A stretch of 64,000 bases of DNA from Cavenderia fasciculata. Taxonomy: Eukaryota > Evosea > Eumycetozoa > Acytosteliales > Cavenderiaceae. Where the stretch lies: positions 310,001-374,000 of the forward strand of contig NW_004457715.1 in the NCBI RefSeq assembly GCF_000203815.1, written 5' to 3'. The notes under the pieces were generated by a model, which worked only from the letters and a program-made list of their open reading frames with translations, did not search any database and was not told the origin of the DNA. The stretch's first letter is position 1. Each line of letters begins with the position of its first letter. Both the position numbers and the translations under genes were made by a program. Of the stretch, positions 1 to 11,700 are shown piece after piece.

Positions 1-167
1 TGGAACTCTACCTTGGTTAATTTGGCCACTGATGTTGATGTTGTATTGTTGTTTAAAATTTCATCCTTTTTTTTAATTATTTCTTTTAATTCTTTAATTT
101 CATTTGAATATCGTACTTGTTGCTCTTGTAAAAGAGAATTAATTTGTTGAATTATTGGATCTGACAT
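1..167 (-). CDS. N-terminus of coiled-coil protein, probably BTB/TLDc family (partial)
   Basis: This is the first exon of a minus-strand gene that runs off the left edge. Translation from the ATG at 167 gives MSDPIIQQINSLLQEQQVRY and then about 35 more residues, rich in Lys, Glu and Leu with heptad spacing, so a short coiled coil. The layout (short leader, Glu/Lys coil, then Thr-Lys-Val-Glu-Phe at the edge) resembles the start of the complete BTB-TLDc gene at 575-1734, on the same strand 400 bp away. A tandem relative is therefore likely, but no BTB or TLDc residues are visible here. The start is chosen because the frame is open to the edge and the upstream DNA is AT-rich spacer. Confidence 0.55.
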   Translation of the reverse strand, partial: MSDPIIQQINSLLQEQQVRYSNEIKELKEIIKKKDEILNNNTTSTSVAKLTKVEF

Positions 168-574
168 TTTAAATATTTAGTTTTGATTATTATTATTGAA
201 TCAAATGGTACCATTATTCCCTATTTATACTTGTACGTTTCTCCTTTAGGAGGAGAAAAACGAAGTGATACATGCATGAATTATAAATGGAATGTCAGAG
301 AAAACCAAATCAAAAAGATCTTTTTTGTTACTTCATACTTTCCCGATATTTTGTCATCTTGGATATCTAGAATCCATCGTTCGATACCACCCATCAATTT
401 AGGTTTCAAGACCATGTATAAGTAGTTTACCTTTTCTCATTGTAATTCTTTTAACACATCATCATTATCATAAAGATATTTGCAAATATCACTTTAAAAA
501 TCATCGCAAAAAAAAAAGGATTATTGGTTTGTTGGGATTGTGAATAATTTATTTAAATAGAATTAATTAAAAGT
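168..574. other. Spacer between two minus-strand genes
   Basis: About 400 bp between the stop of the BTB-TLDc gene and the start of the edge gene, so it carries the 3' end of the former and the promoter of the latter. I see no gene. A plus-strand open frame at 183-425 has no family resemblance and is judged chance. Confidence 0.5.
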
Positions 575-1734
575 TTAATCAGTTGTAAATACCTCGATTT
601 CTTCCATTGCGATTTCATCAAATGAACAAAAAGTATATCTTCCTTGTGATATCTTTGATGACTCGTGATAGTGATGAGGGAAACCAGAGTAGCTATTTAT
701 GTCGTTGTTGCTATTACTACAAATCTGAATATCAGATCCAAACATTGGACCATGTGTGGAGTACCCATACACATAACCATCGGTAAAGCCTGGTATAGCC
801 ACAAACTTGGTTGGTTCTCTTCCATAATTGTTGATGATTGTGAAAATAAAACAATTTGTGTCACCATAACCATCTTGATTGTTATCTGAATTCCATGATT
901 GGCTGTTATAGCCACCGAATACCTCGCCTTCAATTGATTTAATAAATGTAATAGTTGCACCTTTTCCATCACATTTATCATGGAATGATTTAGCTTCAAA
1001 TCCATCTTTTGTTGCCTAGAAAGAAAGAAAAAGAAAGAAAGAAAAAAAGAAATTGTTAGTTATTATTAATAATGATGTTATTTTGTATATTAATTACTCT
1101 GGTTCAATAAGATTTAAACATACTTTATAAATTAAATTTAATTTTTTATGTGAACCTAGCCATTCATAAACAGGAGCCATTTGAACATGGTCCAACATAG
1201 AGCAAGGTGGCTCAGGAATTGTGATTTTATAGAATTGTAATTCCCTTTCGATTGCACTTTTGATCGATGCTGGGAATATAACTGCATCATGATCACGAAG
1301 ATAATTTAAAATATATGCAAAATTAGTTCCGTCTCTAAATAGGTAGTAAAAATAATAATATTATTAGTTTGTGTTTAAAATATATTAATTAATCGTTGTG
1401 TACATTCATACCTGTCAATAAAGAAAGTGTTTGGTTTGCCAGTAACAGAAGTAATTTTGATATCACCAGACAACATTGCATCAAAGTATGTGCCTTTGAT
1501 GCTGGTGAGTGTTGCCTTTGATGCTTGAAACTTTACTCCACCAACAACGAGTGTAACAGGATCAGCAATCATTGATATATCGACTACTTTTTGAAATTCT
1601 AACAACTCTTTTCTTGTCTTTGTTAGTTTTTCTATTTCTTCATTCAACTCTTTGATATCATTTTTGTAACTTTCTTTAGCTTCTTCTAATAGTTCTGTTA
1701 TTTGGTTAACTGTAATTTGTGTTTTGTCTAACAT
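575..1734 (-). CDS. BTB (K+ channel tetramerisation type) and TLDc domain protein
   Basis: Three exons: 1734-1412, 1334-1124, 1015-575; 324 residues. Residues 1-50 form a Glu/Lys-rich coiled coil. A T1-type BTB domain follows (about 58-150) with the family pattern Val-Gly-Gly-Val-Lys-Phe and, across intron 1, Phe-Phe-Ile-Asp-Arg-Asp-Gly-Thr-Asn-Phe followed by Ile-Leu-Asn-Tyr-Leu-Arg. The last exon is a TLDc domain (about 180-324) starting TKDGFEAKSFHDKCDGKG, with Phe-Gly-Gly-Tyr, a run of Asn-Asp residues before Cys-Phe-Ile-Phe, and Gly-Pro-Met-Phe-Gly-Ser-Asp-Ile near the end, as in TLDc proteins. KCTD-type BTB domains form oligomers and often serve cullin-3 ligases; TLDc domains are linked to V-ATPase regulation and oxidative-stress resistance. 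The particular role here is unknown. Both introns are about 75-110 bp with GTATG donors. Confidence 0.85.
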
Positions 1735-2771
1735 TTTAAAATTATAATTGATTTGATTGATAAATTATGATGATGATGATGATTTGTCTATCTCTTTTTG
1801 TTGGTTTTGATCAATAATAATAATAATATTTGTATTGTATGTTTTGGTTCTAACGTTGACGACAACGAATGCAAATGACCACTGCACCATCATTTTATAG
1901 CTGACGGTTCTCTTTGATTCTGCAGATCACTTTCAAACCATGACCCCAAATATCAAAGTTTTAAAAAAACCTTAAAATTTTATAAGATATTATTCTGTGC
2001 ATACCAAGATTCTATACCAATACTCACAATGGGATTCGTCTTGACTAACACCAGTCTATGTTCCTGCGGCTCGTCATGTTGGGATGTCTTTAATTTCAAT
2101 GGTCAACCCTCCAACCCTGCTGCTCAACTTGTTATCTTTTTTGATCAAAAATATAAGGCAATATTTAATACAAAAAAATAATAAATAATAAATACAAATA
2201 AATAAATAAACAAATAAATAATCTTCATACAACTATAAATGAAACAAAGGTTGTTGAGTAACAGCCAGATAGAGGGATGAATATTGAAACATTTTATTTT
2301 ATTTTTTTTATTTTTTATTATTGAATTTTAATACTACAGTGCAAGCACAAAGTAAAATAATTGTTCATTATAGAAACACTAAAAATAACAAATACTATTA
2401 TTATTAATTATATTGCAGTAGTATATATTATATAATATTTCTTCTTTCAATTCTAAAGTTTGTGACGATAAAAATCCAAGTGAACTCGCTGCTAAAGTGC
2501 AAAGATAGTTGTGTCTTTTAATGAAACAAATCTAATCACGAGTGAAATGAGATATCCAACAAAACCATGTTGATGTTGCTCGCCAACAATATTAATATCT
2601 ACCAACAATGTAAACGAGCGACGATCAAGTTTATCATCAACAAACTAAATTAACACCTAAGTTCAAATAATGGTGTACTCATCACAACTTGAACAAGTTC
2701 GCTATAGATAATAATAATAATCAACATAGTAACTATAACTAGTAAATAGATAAATAATAGTAATAGTAATA
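1735..2771. other. Divergent spacer with gene relic
   Basis: A spacer of about 1 kb between the BTB-TLDc gene (minus) and the giant IPT-DNase II gene (plus), so it should hold both promoters. It contains the decayed 3' gene fragment at about 2040-2230, listed separately. The rest is AT-rich with AAT/AAAT runs and no recognisable gene. Confidence 0.55.
2040..2230 (+). pseudogene. Relic of the 3' end of an IPT-DNase II-type gene
   Basis: Positions 2109-2127 match 15003-15021, the last coding stretch of the neighbouring giant gene, exactly over 19 bases. The similarity goes on through TTGTTATC, TGATCAAAAATAT and the AATAAATAAATA-rich 3' flank to about 2225. Translated, it reads Ser-Asn-Pro-Ala-Ala-Gln-Leu-Val-Ile, then a one-residue insertion, Asp-Gln-Lys-Tyr, against Ser-Asn-Pro-Ala-Ala-Gln-Phe-Val-Ile-Tyr-Asp-Gln-Lys-Tyr in the gene. 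Upstream similarity is weaker (about 2050-2100). The relic is on the same strand as the intact gene and about 540 bp before its start codon. It is best read as the tail of a former tandem copy, most of which has been lost. There is no open frame of useful length. Confidence 0.7.
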
Positions 2772-5700
2772 ATGATAAGGTTTAAACCGAAATCTATATC
2801 TTTGATAGTATTATTGCTAGTATTGCTACAAGTAGTAATCAATGTGGTTGATGGCGCACCACCCACCATCAATATGGCAGCCAATGTGTTTATCGGATAC
2901 AAAGGTGCTGTTAAGGTTTACACTGTTACTGCCGACACTGTATCAGTGTACTCTGTCATTGTTTCTAGCCCTCCCATCTCTCACCCTCCCTTAGATGTAG
3001 TTCCTCCCGTTGCTAGTGGATCACAGCTAACAATCACATTCCCAGCACTGCCTGGTTACTTAAAGTCAGACCCTATAGATGCTACTCTAATCATTTTCAA
3101 TGCCGCTGGCGAGGAAACAACAATTGCATTTAAATATTATGGTATGTTAAATTAAAAATTAATTAATTAATTAATTTATTAATGAACTAAACCAACTCTT
3201 TCTCTCTCTCTTTCTTTCTCTCTCTCTTTAGCACCAAAGGTTACAAGAATATTACCTGATAGTGGATTCAAAAGTGGAGGTACTATCATAACGATCACAG
3301 GATTTAATCTCTACTTTGCAGGACTACTCACAACTATTACTCTTGGTGGTGTTCCATGTACCGTCGTTAATGTTCCTACTGCTGCATCAATTCAATGTAC
3401 TACACCTTCTTTAATTGGTTCTCCTTCAGATTTGGTCAAATTACACTTGGAGGTTGATGGTAATGCTGACACTGCAGCTCCTGAATTTCTAAATTATGAT
3501 TTAATTGGTATGTTATATTTATTTAATTACTAGTTATTATTTAATTAATTTATTTATTTTACATTATTTAATTTTAGAACCTCAAATAGAAGATTTTGAA
3601 CCAAAATTTGGAAAGGCTATAGGAGGTGAATTGTTGATGATTACACTCAATGATAATCCTGATCCCCTTCCACTACTTCCAACATCTATTATGATTGGTA
3701 CTGCTCAATGTACTAGTATAAATAGACCCTCTTCATTGGTACTCACTTGTCTTACACCCACCATTTCAGATGTATCCCAACGATCTCTCAAAATCACAAT
3801 CAATCTAAACTCATTTGTAATTACATCTACATCAACTTTTAATTATCTTTGTATGTATAATAATAATAATAATTAGTTATTTATTTTATGCAACCGTCTA
3901 ATATATAAAATTATCTTTTTTTTTCTTTTTTTTTAAAGATCCAACAATCACATCAATTCAACCTGAAAGTGGATGGGCAGGAGGAGGAAAAGATATTATA
4001 TTTAGTGGTGATAATTTATTTGCAGCAACCTCTATCATTGCCAATATTGGAGATGAACTATGTACTGGATGTACTGTCATCACTGATAATACTGTCGTTC
4101 CAGTATCTTACAAGATTAAGTGTACTACTCCCGTTCGTATTGCTCCATACAATCTTGTATTATCAAAGATTGTAACACTCAAACTCAACAATCTTGAAGT
4201 ATTATACCCTCCAACTCCTTTCAAGTATACTTTTATTCGTAAGTCTTTATCATTTTATTAATATTTCAACTTTGTACATTTTTGAACTAAAATTTTTAAT
4301 CCTCAAACTAGAACACAACATTAAAAAGATCATACCAGAAAGAGGACAACCCGGTAGTACAATAACAATAACAGGAAACAATATTAAAGATGGAGTTGTT
4401 CAAATTAATGATTTAATTTGTCCAACCATTGCTTATGTTGTTTTAGAGCACACTGAGGAGATTACATGTAGGGTTCCAACACTATTTGTAAATGATGTTG
4501 ATGTCAATGTTGTTATCTTTGTTGATAATAACCCTTCAATTCTTTCATTACCTTTTGGTGTAACAACTCTTCCTAAATTCAGATATTATAGTATGTAGAA
4601 ACAAAAAAAGAATCATGATACATTCATTTTTAATCATTTATTAATTCATTATGATTATTATTTAATTGTAGAACCAATCATTTCAAATACAGAACCGATA
4701 CTATCATACACCAAAGGAACATTTGTTGTGACTATTCAAGGACAAGCTTTCTATGATATCACTCAAATCAAATATGGTGACAATGTACTTGACTCAACCA
4801 AATTCAATGTGATCGAATACAACAAAATCTATCTTCATGTGTTTAATGACCTTCCAACAATAGCTCATCTTCCAATAACCCTCACTACAACATTTGGTGA
4901 TTATTCAAAAGATGGTTTTGGTGTTCAATTTGTTGGTATGTTAACATTTACAAATGATATGAATGTGAATCTTTATCATTAATATTAATATTAATTTTTT
5001 ATTTATTTGTAGAACCTTCTATTATGACAATGGATACAATAAGAGGAATAGCATCAGGAGGAACAATAGTCAATATTCAGTTGGATGGAGTTGTTGAAGG
5101 AAGTTCATTTGAAATTAAAATTGGTGATAGATTATGTCAACCAACTATGGTTGTACCTGCACCTGCATTTGGATCGGTTCAATGTATCATTCCACCTTCA
5201 AAGTTTGAAGAACCTGAACTCGGTGGAACAGTCAGTGAAGATATTTCTATTATTGTCGGTTTATTGGGTTCAACATTGCCATTAACCTCATCACCATCTT
5301 CACAAACCTACACCACCACTTTAAAATACACCTATGAAGGACCATCGATTAATAACATCACACCTGCCAAGCTATCAATGAGTGGTGGCCGAGTTACCAT
5401 TGATGGTACCAATCTTGATAATCCCACCAAAGTTACAATCGGCACTGACAATTGTATGATCAGTACCACACCGACTCCACCAACTCCAACACAAATCATT
5501 TGTACTCTACCACCAACTTTACAATCAGGTTTATTAAATACCAATGTTATGCTTTCATCTGGTCTTTTAGCAAATAAGATAAAAATTACAATCGATGCAA
5601 CTTGTAAGTAAAAAATATCAATCATGATTATTTAATTTATATATTTATTAATTTATTTATTTCTATTTATAATCATTAGTACCAACCATATTGAGTATTT

Positions 5701-8700
5701 CACCAAAACAAGGACAAAAATCAGTAAATACAAACTTGGATGGTAGTTTTATGTTTATAACCATTAATGGTATCAATCTTGGCACAACAACGGCAACAAC
5801 ATCAGTTACAGTTGGTTTAGAATCATGTGCAATTGGAGTAGCTGGTACAATTGTTACAGCAAACCAAATTATATGTTTGAAACCAATCAGTACTGTTTCA
5901 GGGCCAGCCGAGGTTGTTGTTAAAGTGAACGGTATCGATTCGATTGATGAGGTGTACTATAGACAGAATGGTTTGTCTTGCTTTGGACAACCAGAGGCAG
6001 ATGGATCAAACTCACCAGTCGACTGGTTCCTCATCAAGAAATTCCCACATACTGGAACTACCGGTTTCGACGTGAACAGAGCATACATGTACACTGATTC
6101 ATCGGTCAAAGACAAAACAATGGAATTCAAAACCGACTTTGAATCTGCTGATAGCCCATTATCAATGACCTATACCCAATGGATGCATGATACACAATAC
6201 GGTTACATGTTTTTTAATGATCAAGTCAAAGGTGCACAAAAAGATGCTGGACATGTTAAAGGAATGCTATTTTGGGAGTTTTCTCCAGATGGTAGTACCT
6301 TGGAATCGGGTGTGCACATAATGCATTCACAACCACACTTTCCTGTTAATATGCACATCCCTCGAGATAAGGGTACAGGTGCTGCAGCACACCATACCTA
6401 TGCTACACCGAACCGACTATACAAATCTAAAAAATATGGTAGTTTGTGGGCAGGTAAAAGCAATAATTTAGGACAACATTTCTTTTGTTACAATCTCGAT
6501 GCTGCAGGTGTTGACAGAGTTGCCGAATACTTTATTAAAACCAATGCATGGGCTCTTCCGAGACCAAGATTATCAAGTGTTCCAAACCCCTCTCCGATCT
6601 ACAATGGAGCATATCTCACAACCACCACATGGCTCCATGAATTAAATACGATGACAATTCCTGGTCCAGGTAGAAAGGCAAATTATGGTCAATATAAAAT
6701 GAATGAATTTGTAGAAGTAAGTATATATTTTCATAACCCAAACAAACAACTAACATACATTTTATTTTATTTTATTTTTAGCTTTGTGAAGATAATATCA
6801 ATCAAATTAATTTAGGTGATATTTGTTATTGGACAATTAATGCTGTAGTTCCTGGGTTTGGTAAAGCCAAATACTTTGAAAAGACAACTATATTCACAGG
6901 ACCCTCGTCTGTTGCCGTGACATTTGGTATTCCAGTCGACCCAGCACTTGTTCCCCCATTTGTTGGTGGACCAGGAGAAGCGAGATTGATTGTTGCTCCT
7001 CGACCAAAACCAAAAGCTGTTGTGGCTAGCACTGTTCCAGAAAAGATTACGCAAGATGGTATCGATATCTGGGAGGTAATGGTCAATTACTACAAAAGAA
7101 GTTTCTTTGTATCAACCTATCTTATTGGACAGAAACCTCTTTTCCCAGTCCCCGGTATTTATAATGTTCATGTAACTCGTATGTAAATCAAAAATATCAT
7201 CCAACCAAGAAACTAATCTTCATTGGTTATCTATTTTTATATATTAATATTGATTAATTGTCACTCCCTTTTAGAAATTCCTTTACCAGATGGTTCATTG
7301 GGAAAGAATGGATATGCATACTTTAACAGCACTGATCATTCCAAGCTTGCATTCAACTTGGAACCAAAGATTGGAGCAGGTGCATATGACGATGGTGAGA
7401 ATATGATGTGTTTTGGTGATACTAATCGTCACTCGAAGCAACCAAAAAGAGGTGGTGGCGTCCTATGTATTCAATCACCTGAACTCGTTTATCAATTCAA
7501 CCGTTTTGTTTCTGGTTATGGATCAGTTGTATGTATTATTCATTATTATTATGACATACATCTATTCAAATGCTTACATTTCCAATACTAACACTTATAT
7601 ATTTTGAAATAGTTAAAATTCAAGGTATTTTCTGAGAGTTCACCAAGAGATATTAATCTTCCTGCACCTGCAGGTATAACGACCATACCATTAACATTTA
7701 ATCCAGCGAATGTGTTTAACCTTGTCAATCGTAACCCAATCAACTCGATTGCACCTACTGTCACAAGATTCGCACCAGGTGATAATGTTTTCGGTACAGG
7801 TGTTATAGTTCCAGTCCCCACCGTTGCACCAGCTACGGCAACAAACGTTCAGTTATCGAATTCCTTAAAGTATTTTGTTTTATATAATGGAAATCTACCA
7901 GTTATGAACCCAACAAATCCTGCTAAATATTTGTTTGTCGATGCCTCTTATGTTGTTCCAGTCGGCCATAAAGCTTTAACTGCTGTGGCTTACACTATCA
8001 CCGTTCATCAGACCATTAGAATGGAAAGAATACCAACTTTGGGATACGCTGGTGAGTTGATATTCGATCTATATGATTATGCAGTAGATTTCACTATCCC
8101 CGCTGCACCTGTCAACGTCTATACTCCCAAGACACCCAATCTACTCGTCTCAACCACCAATGTACCTATTGATAGACTATTACCACCAATCAAAGTTATG
8201 CGTACCGATCTTACTCATGTTGGAACCGAATATGAATTGGTGTATCCAGACGCTCACTTTAAATCAATCAAAGGAATCAAAGCACACGATGCATTTGCAC
8301 CTCTATTTGTTGCATACAGTCAAGGTGTAGCTGGCATTTGTTTGATTGGTGATATCGATCCTATTTACGGTTGTACATTGGAAAAGGCAATTAGATCAAG
8401 GGCACCTACTGTCACTGAACTACTTGTATCACCTGTATCGCCACCACCAGGGCCACTCATTGTACCTTCACTCTATGGGTTCCCTGGGAAAGACCAAGTA
8501 GTGGATTCAACAAGAAGATTCCAATTCAGTGGTACCGACAATACATTCAAGATTCTAAAGTTTGTCAGTCAATTCCAAGAAGAGCTTGGTCAAATACCAC
8601 CTCTAATCGGTGGATTGGCTGCGTCATCACTTGATGGGTTTGACATTGCCATTGACACTACTATTGCTCAATCAACAGTAACAGTCGATGGTACAACTAT

Positions 8701-11700
8701 CATTTTGAAATCTGATCAACTTTGTGCTGATGAATTATCGTATCTCCTTTTACTCACCGTCGTTGCAAGAGAATCAAACATCAAGGGTCATGCCAGTCCA
8801 TTAGCTTATGGAACTAGTCCACTCAACTGGTCAAATGGTATCCTTATTGCCATTTCAAAATTAATTTCAAATGTATGTAAATAATATTATTATTATTTAA
8901 TTAATTATTATTATTTAATTTACAAATCAAGATTATTAATCAATCATTATTTCTTTTGTTTTTTTTTTAGAAAATTGAAGTTCCTTTTGCAACACCTAGT
9001 TTAATTGGTGGATGTTTTACTGCAGTCGGTGCTATTGATTTGGTTACATTTGCTGATAATGTCAATATTGGATCATTCAAAAATACTGCTGCTGCCACTT
9101 GGATACTAAGTTCCTCTCCCGATTGGTTACCAGATTCCATGTTTAAATTATTATTTAAAGTCAAGACAACCGATCATATTCAATCATTGAGTGATCTCTA
9201 TAATATGAGGGGACTGCCACCACCATATCCAACAGTATTTTACGACAAATACATTATTATTCGTCCATTTAGCGCAAAGATGGATGTCGACGATGATGAA
9301 CCTGCTGCTCGTCATATGATGTCATTATTCACAATACCAACAACAACAACATCAGATGTTGAAACCAACCAAAATATAGTATCACCACTCCAACAACTAT
9401 TCAACTTTATTGACCAAGCTGCATTTACACCAGATGAATTATTACAACTTGACAATCAACAAATCAACCTATTAAAAGAATCATTGGACAAATGGGTTGA
9501 TATTTCATCAGAGAATCAAGGTATCAAAGTATTACTCAAAGATCCAATCACCCAAACATCCAACCAAATCATCAAATACCTTGATGAAGTCAACTCTGTT
9601 CAATATGGAGTGTCTTCTGATCACATTGAATTATGTTATTTGGCAATCGGTGGTGGAGGTCAACAAGAATACAAGATTGAAATATGTTCACCAATGTCAA
9701 TCGTTTACCTCACCAACACATTGAAACGTATTCAAATGACAGCATCAACTCTTTCAAAGAACTTTTGTGACTTGACATTGTACCATTTGCCATTATCATC
9801 AGAATATGATGGATATGTTTCTGATGGAGTAGATGGTTTAATGATTGCAACACTCAACTCCAAGTTGTGTGATGCTCAAATGACTACTCTTTCATCGTTC
9901 CAATCGAATTCATTCTCGACTCTTTGTACTCAATCAGGACCGATTATTACAAGTCTATCAACAAACAATGGTGCGTCAATTGGAGGGTACCAACTATTGG
10001 TCAATGGATATAGATTCCAATCAAATTTGAATATTACCATTGGTGGTGTTAGATGTTCTCAAACAATATTCCAGACATCACAACTTGTACAATGTGTAGT
10101 TCCACCAAACACAGGTATCAACCACCTCGTATCATTCACATCGAATCATATTCAATCAACTCTATTTTATTTCTCTTACAATCGTATGTTTCGCTATAAC
10201 TATTAATTAGTTAAATTTTAAATTATTTAATTCTACCTTTTTTCATTTCTAACCTTTTATTTTTTTTATACCTTTATAGAACCAATAATCAACAATGTAT
10301 TAGTATCAGATATAACAAGATCAGTATCAGAGATAACAATCAAAGGTGCAAACTTTGGTAATAGTGGAGGCAACGACAACTCACTTTATATCTCTATTGA
10401 TCAATACCAATGCTTTAATATTATTCAACATGTTGACTCCACCATCAGATGTAGAATTAAAAGTAGAGTTGCTGCCAACAACTTTGTCAATGTTTCAATA
10501 TCCAACGACAATAGCAACGGTATTAGACAGACATCAGTATTCCATTTGAATCAAATCACAAATACTCAATTCAATTATTCCTATGTTCCAAATATCGTTG
10601 CAGTATTACCAAGTCATGGATTTGCTCGTGATTTGGTGACAGTGGTTGGTGATTCATTTGCCAATGGAGATGCATTACCATTGTCATACTTTAAGGATAC
10701 AAGATCAACAGTCCTGCCACCAGGTGATATGGGTGATGATATCTTGACCGTTCGAGTACCACAAATAACTCGAGACTCTCAACTCTTGGTGTCAGTCGAT
10801 AATATTGGTAGTAATCTCAAGTCATTCACTTTGGATCAACCTTTTATTGAATCAATCTCACCAAGTCGTGTTAGTTCATCAGGTGGTGTCATCATCATTA
10901 AAGGAGGTGGATGGGGTATGTCTCGTCAAGCTATCGACTATGTCAAACTTGGTTCTACACCAATCAGCTGTACTCCATTCAACAAATTCCTCGAATGTAT
11001 TGTTCCACCAAGCACTGGTGAAGTTAATACTCTCACTGTCTCTTTTAGTGGTAGAGTCACGACATCATACCTCTCAGACTATGGTATGTCATATTCAACA
11101 CCTCGAATCACATCGTACACTGAATCATCAGGAGTACTCACAATCAGAGGTGTCGACTTTGTCAACATTGGCACCCAAACATCACCTCAAAACAGTTATT
11201 TGAATGTTGTATCGAATATGAATCGACCATTGTCATATCAACAGCTCACATTTGTCAACAAGACAACCATCACAGCCACTCTCACATCTCTCTTGTCAGG
11301 AGAATCAGTAGAATCAGTTCAAGTATTAATATTTGGCATGGAATCTAATACTTACTACCATGCACGATATGGATGTGATGGATGGGTTAGAAACGGTGAC
11401 TACAATTATATTCCATTACATTATGGAGTTTATCCATTAAAAGATTATGGATTCTGTACCACACCTTCATGTATTGCATCTTATCAAAAATCATCTGGTG
11501 AAGCTGGTTGTATCATTGTAGTTGATAGTAATACTGGTGTTCTTACACTATCTTATGGTATGTTATATTAATTATTATATTAGCAAATTATTAATTATTT
11601 ATTAATTTTATTTATTTATTTAGAATACACAATTAATCTAAATACCTATGTAGATGCTCATATTGATGGTGTATTTGATAGTGCTTACGATAATAGAAAC

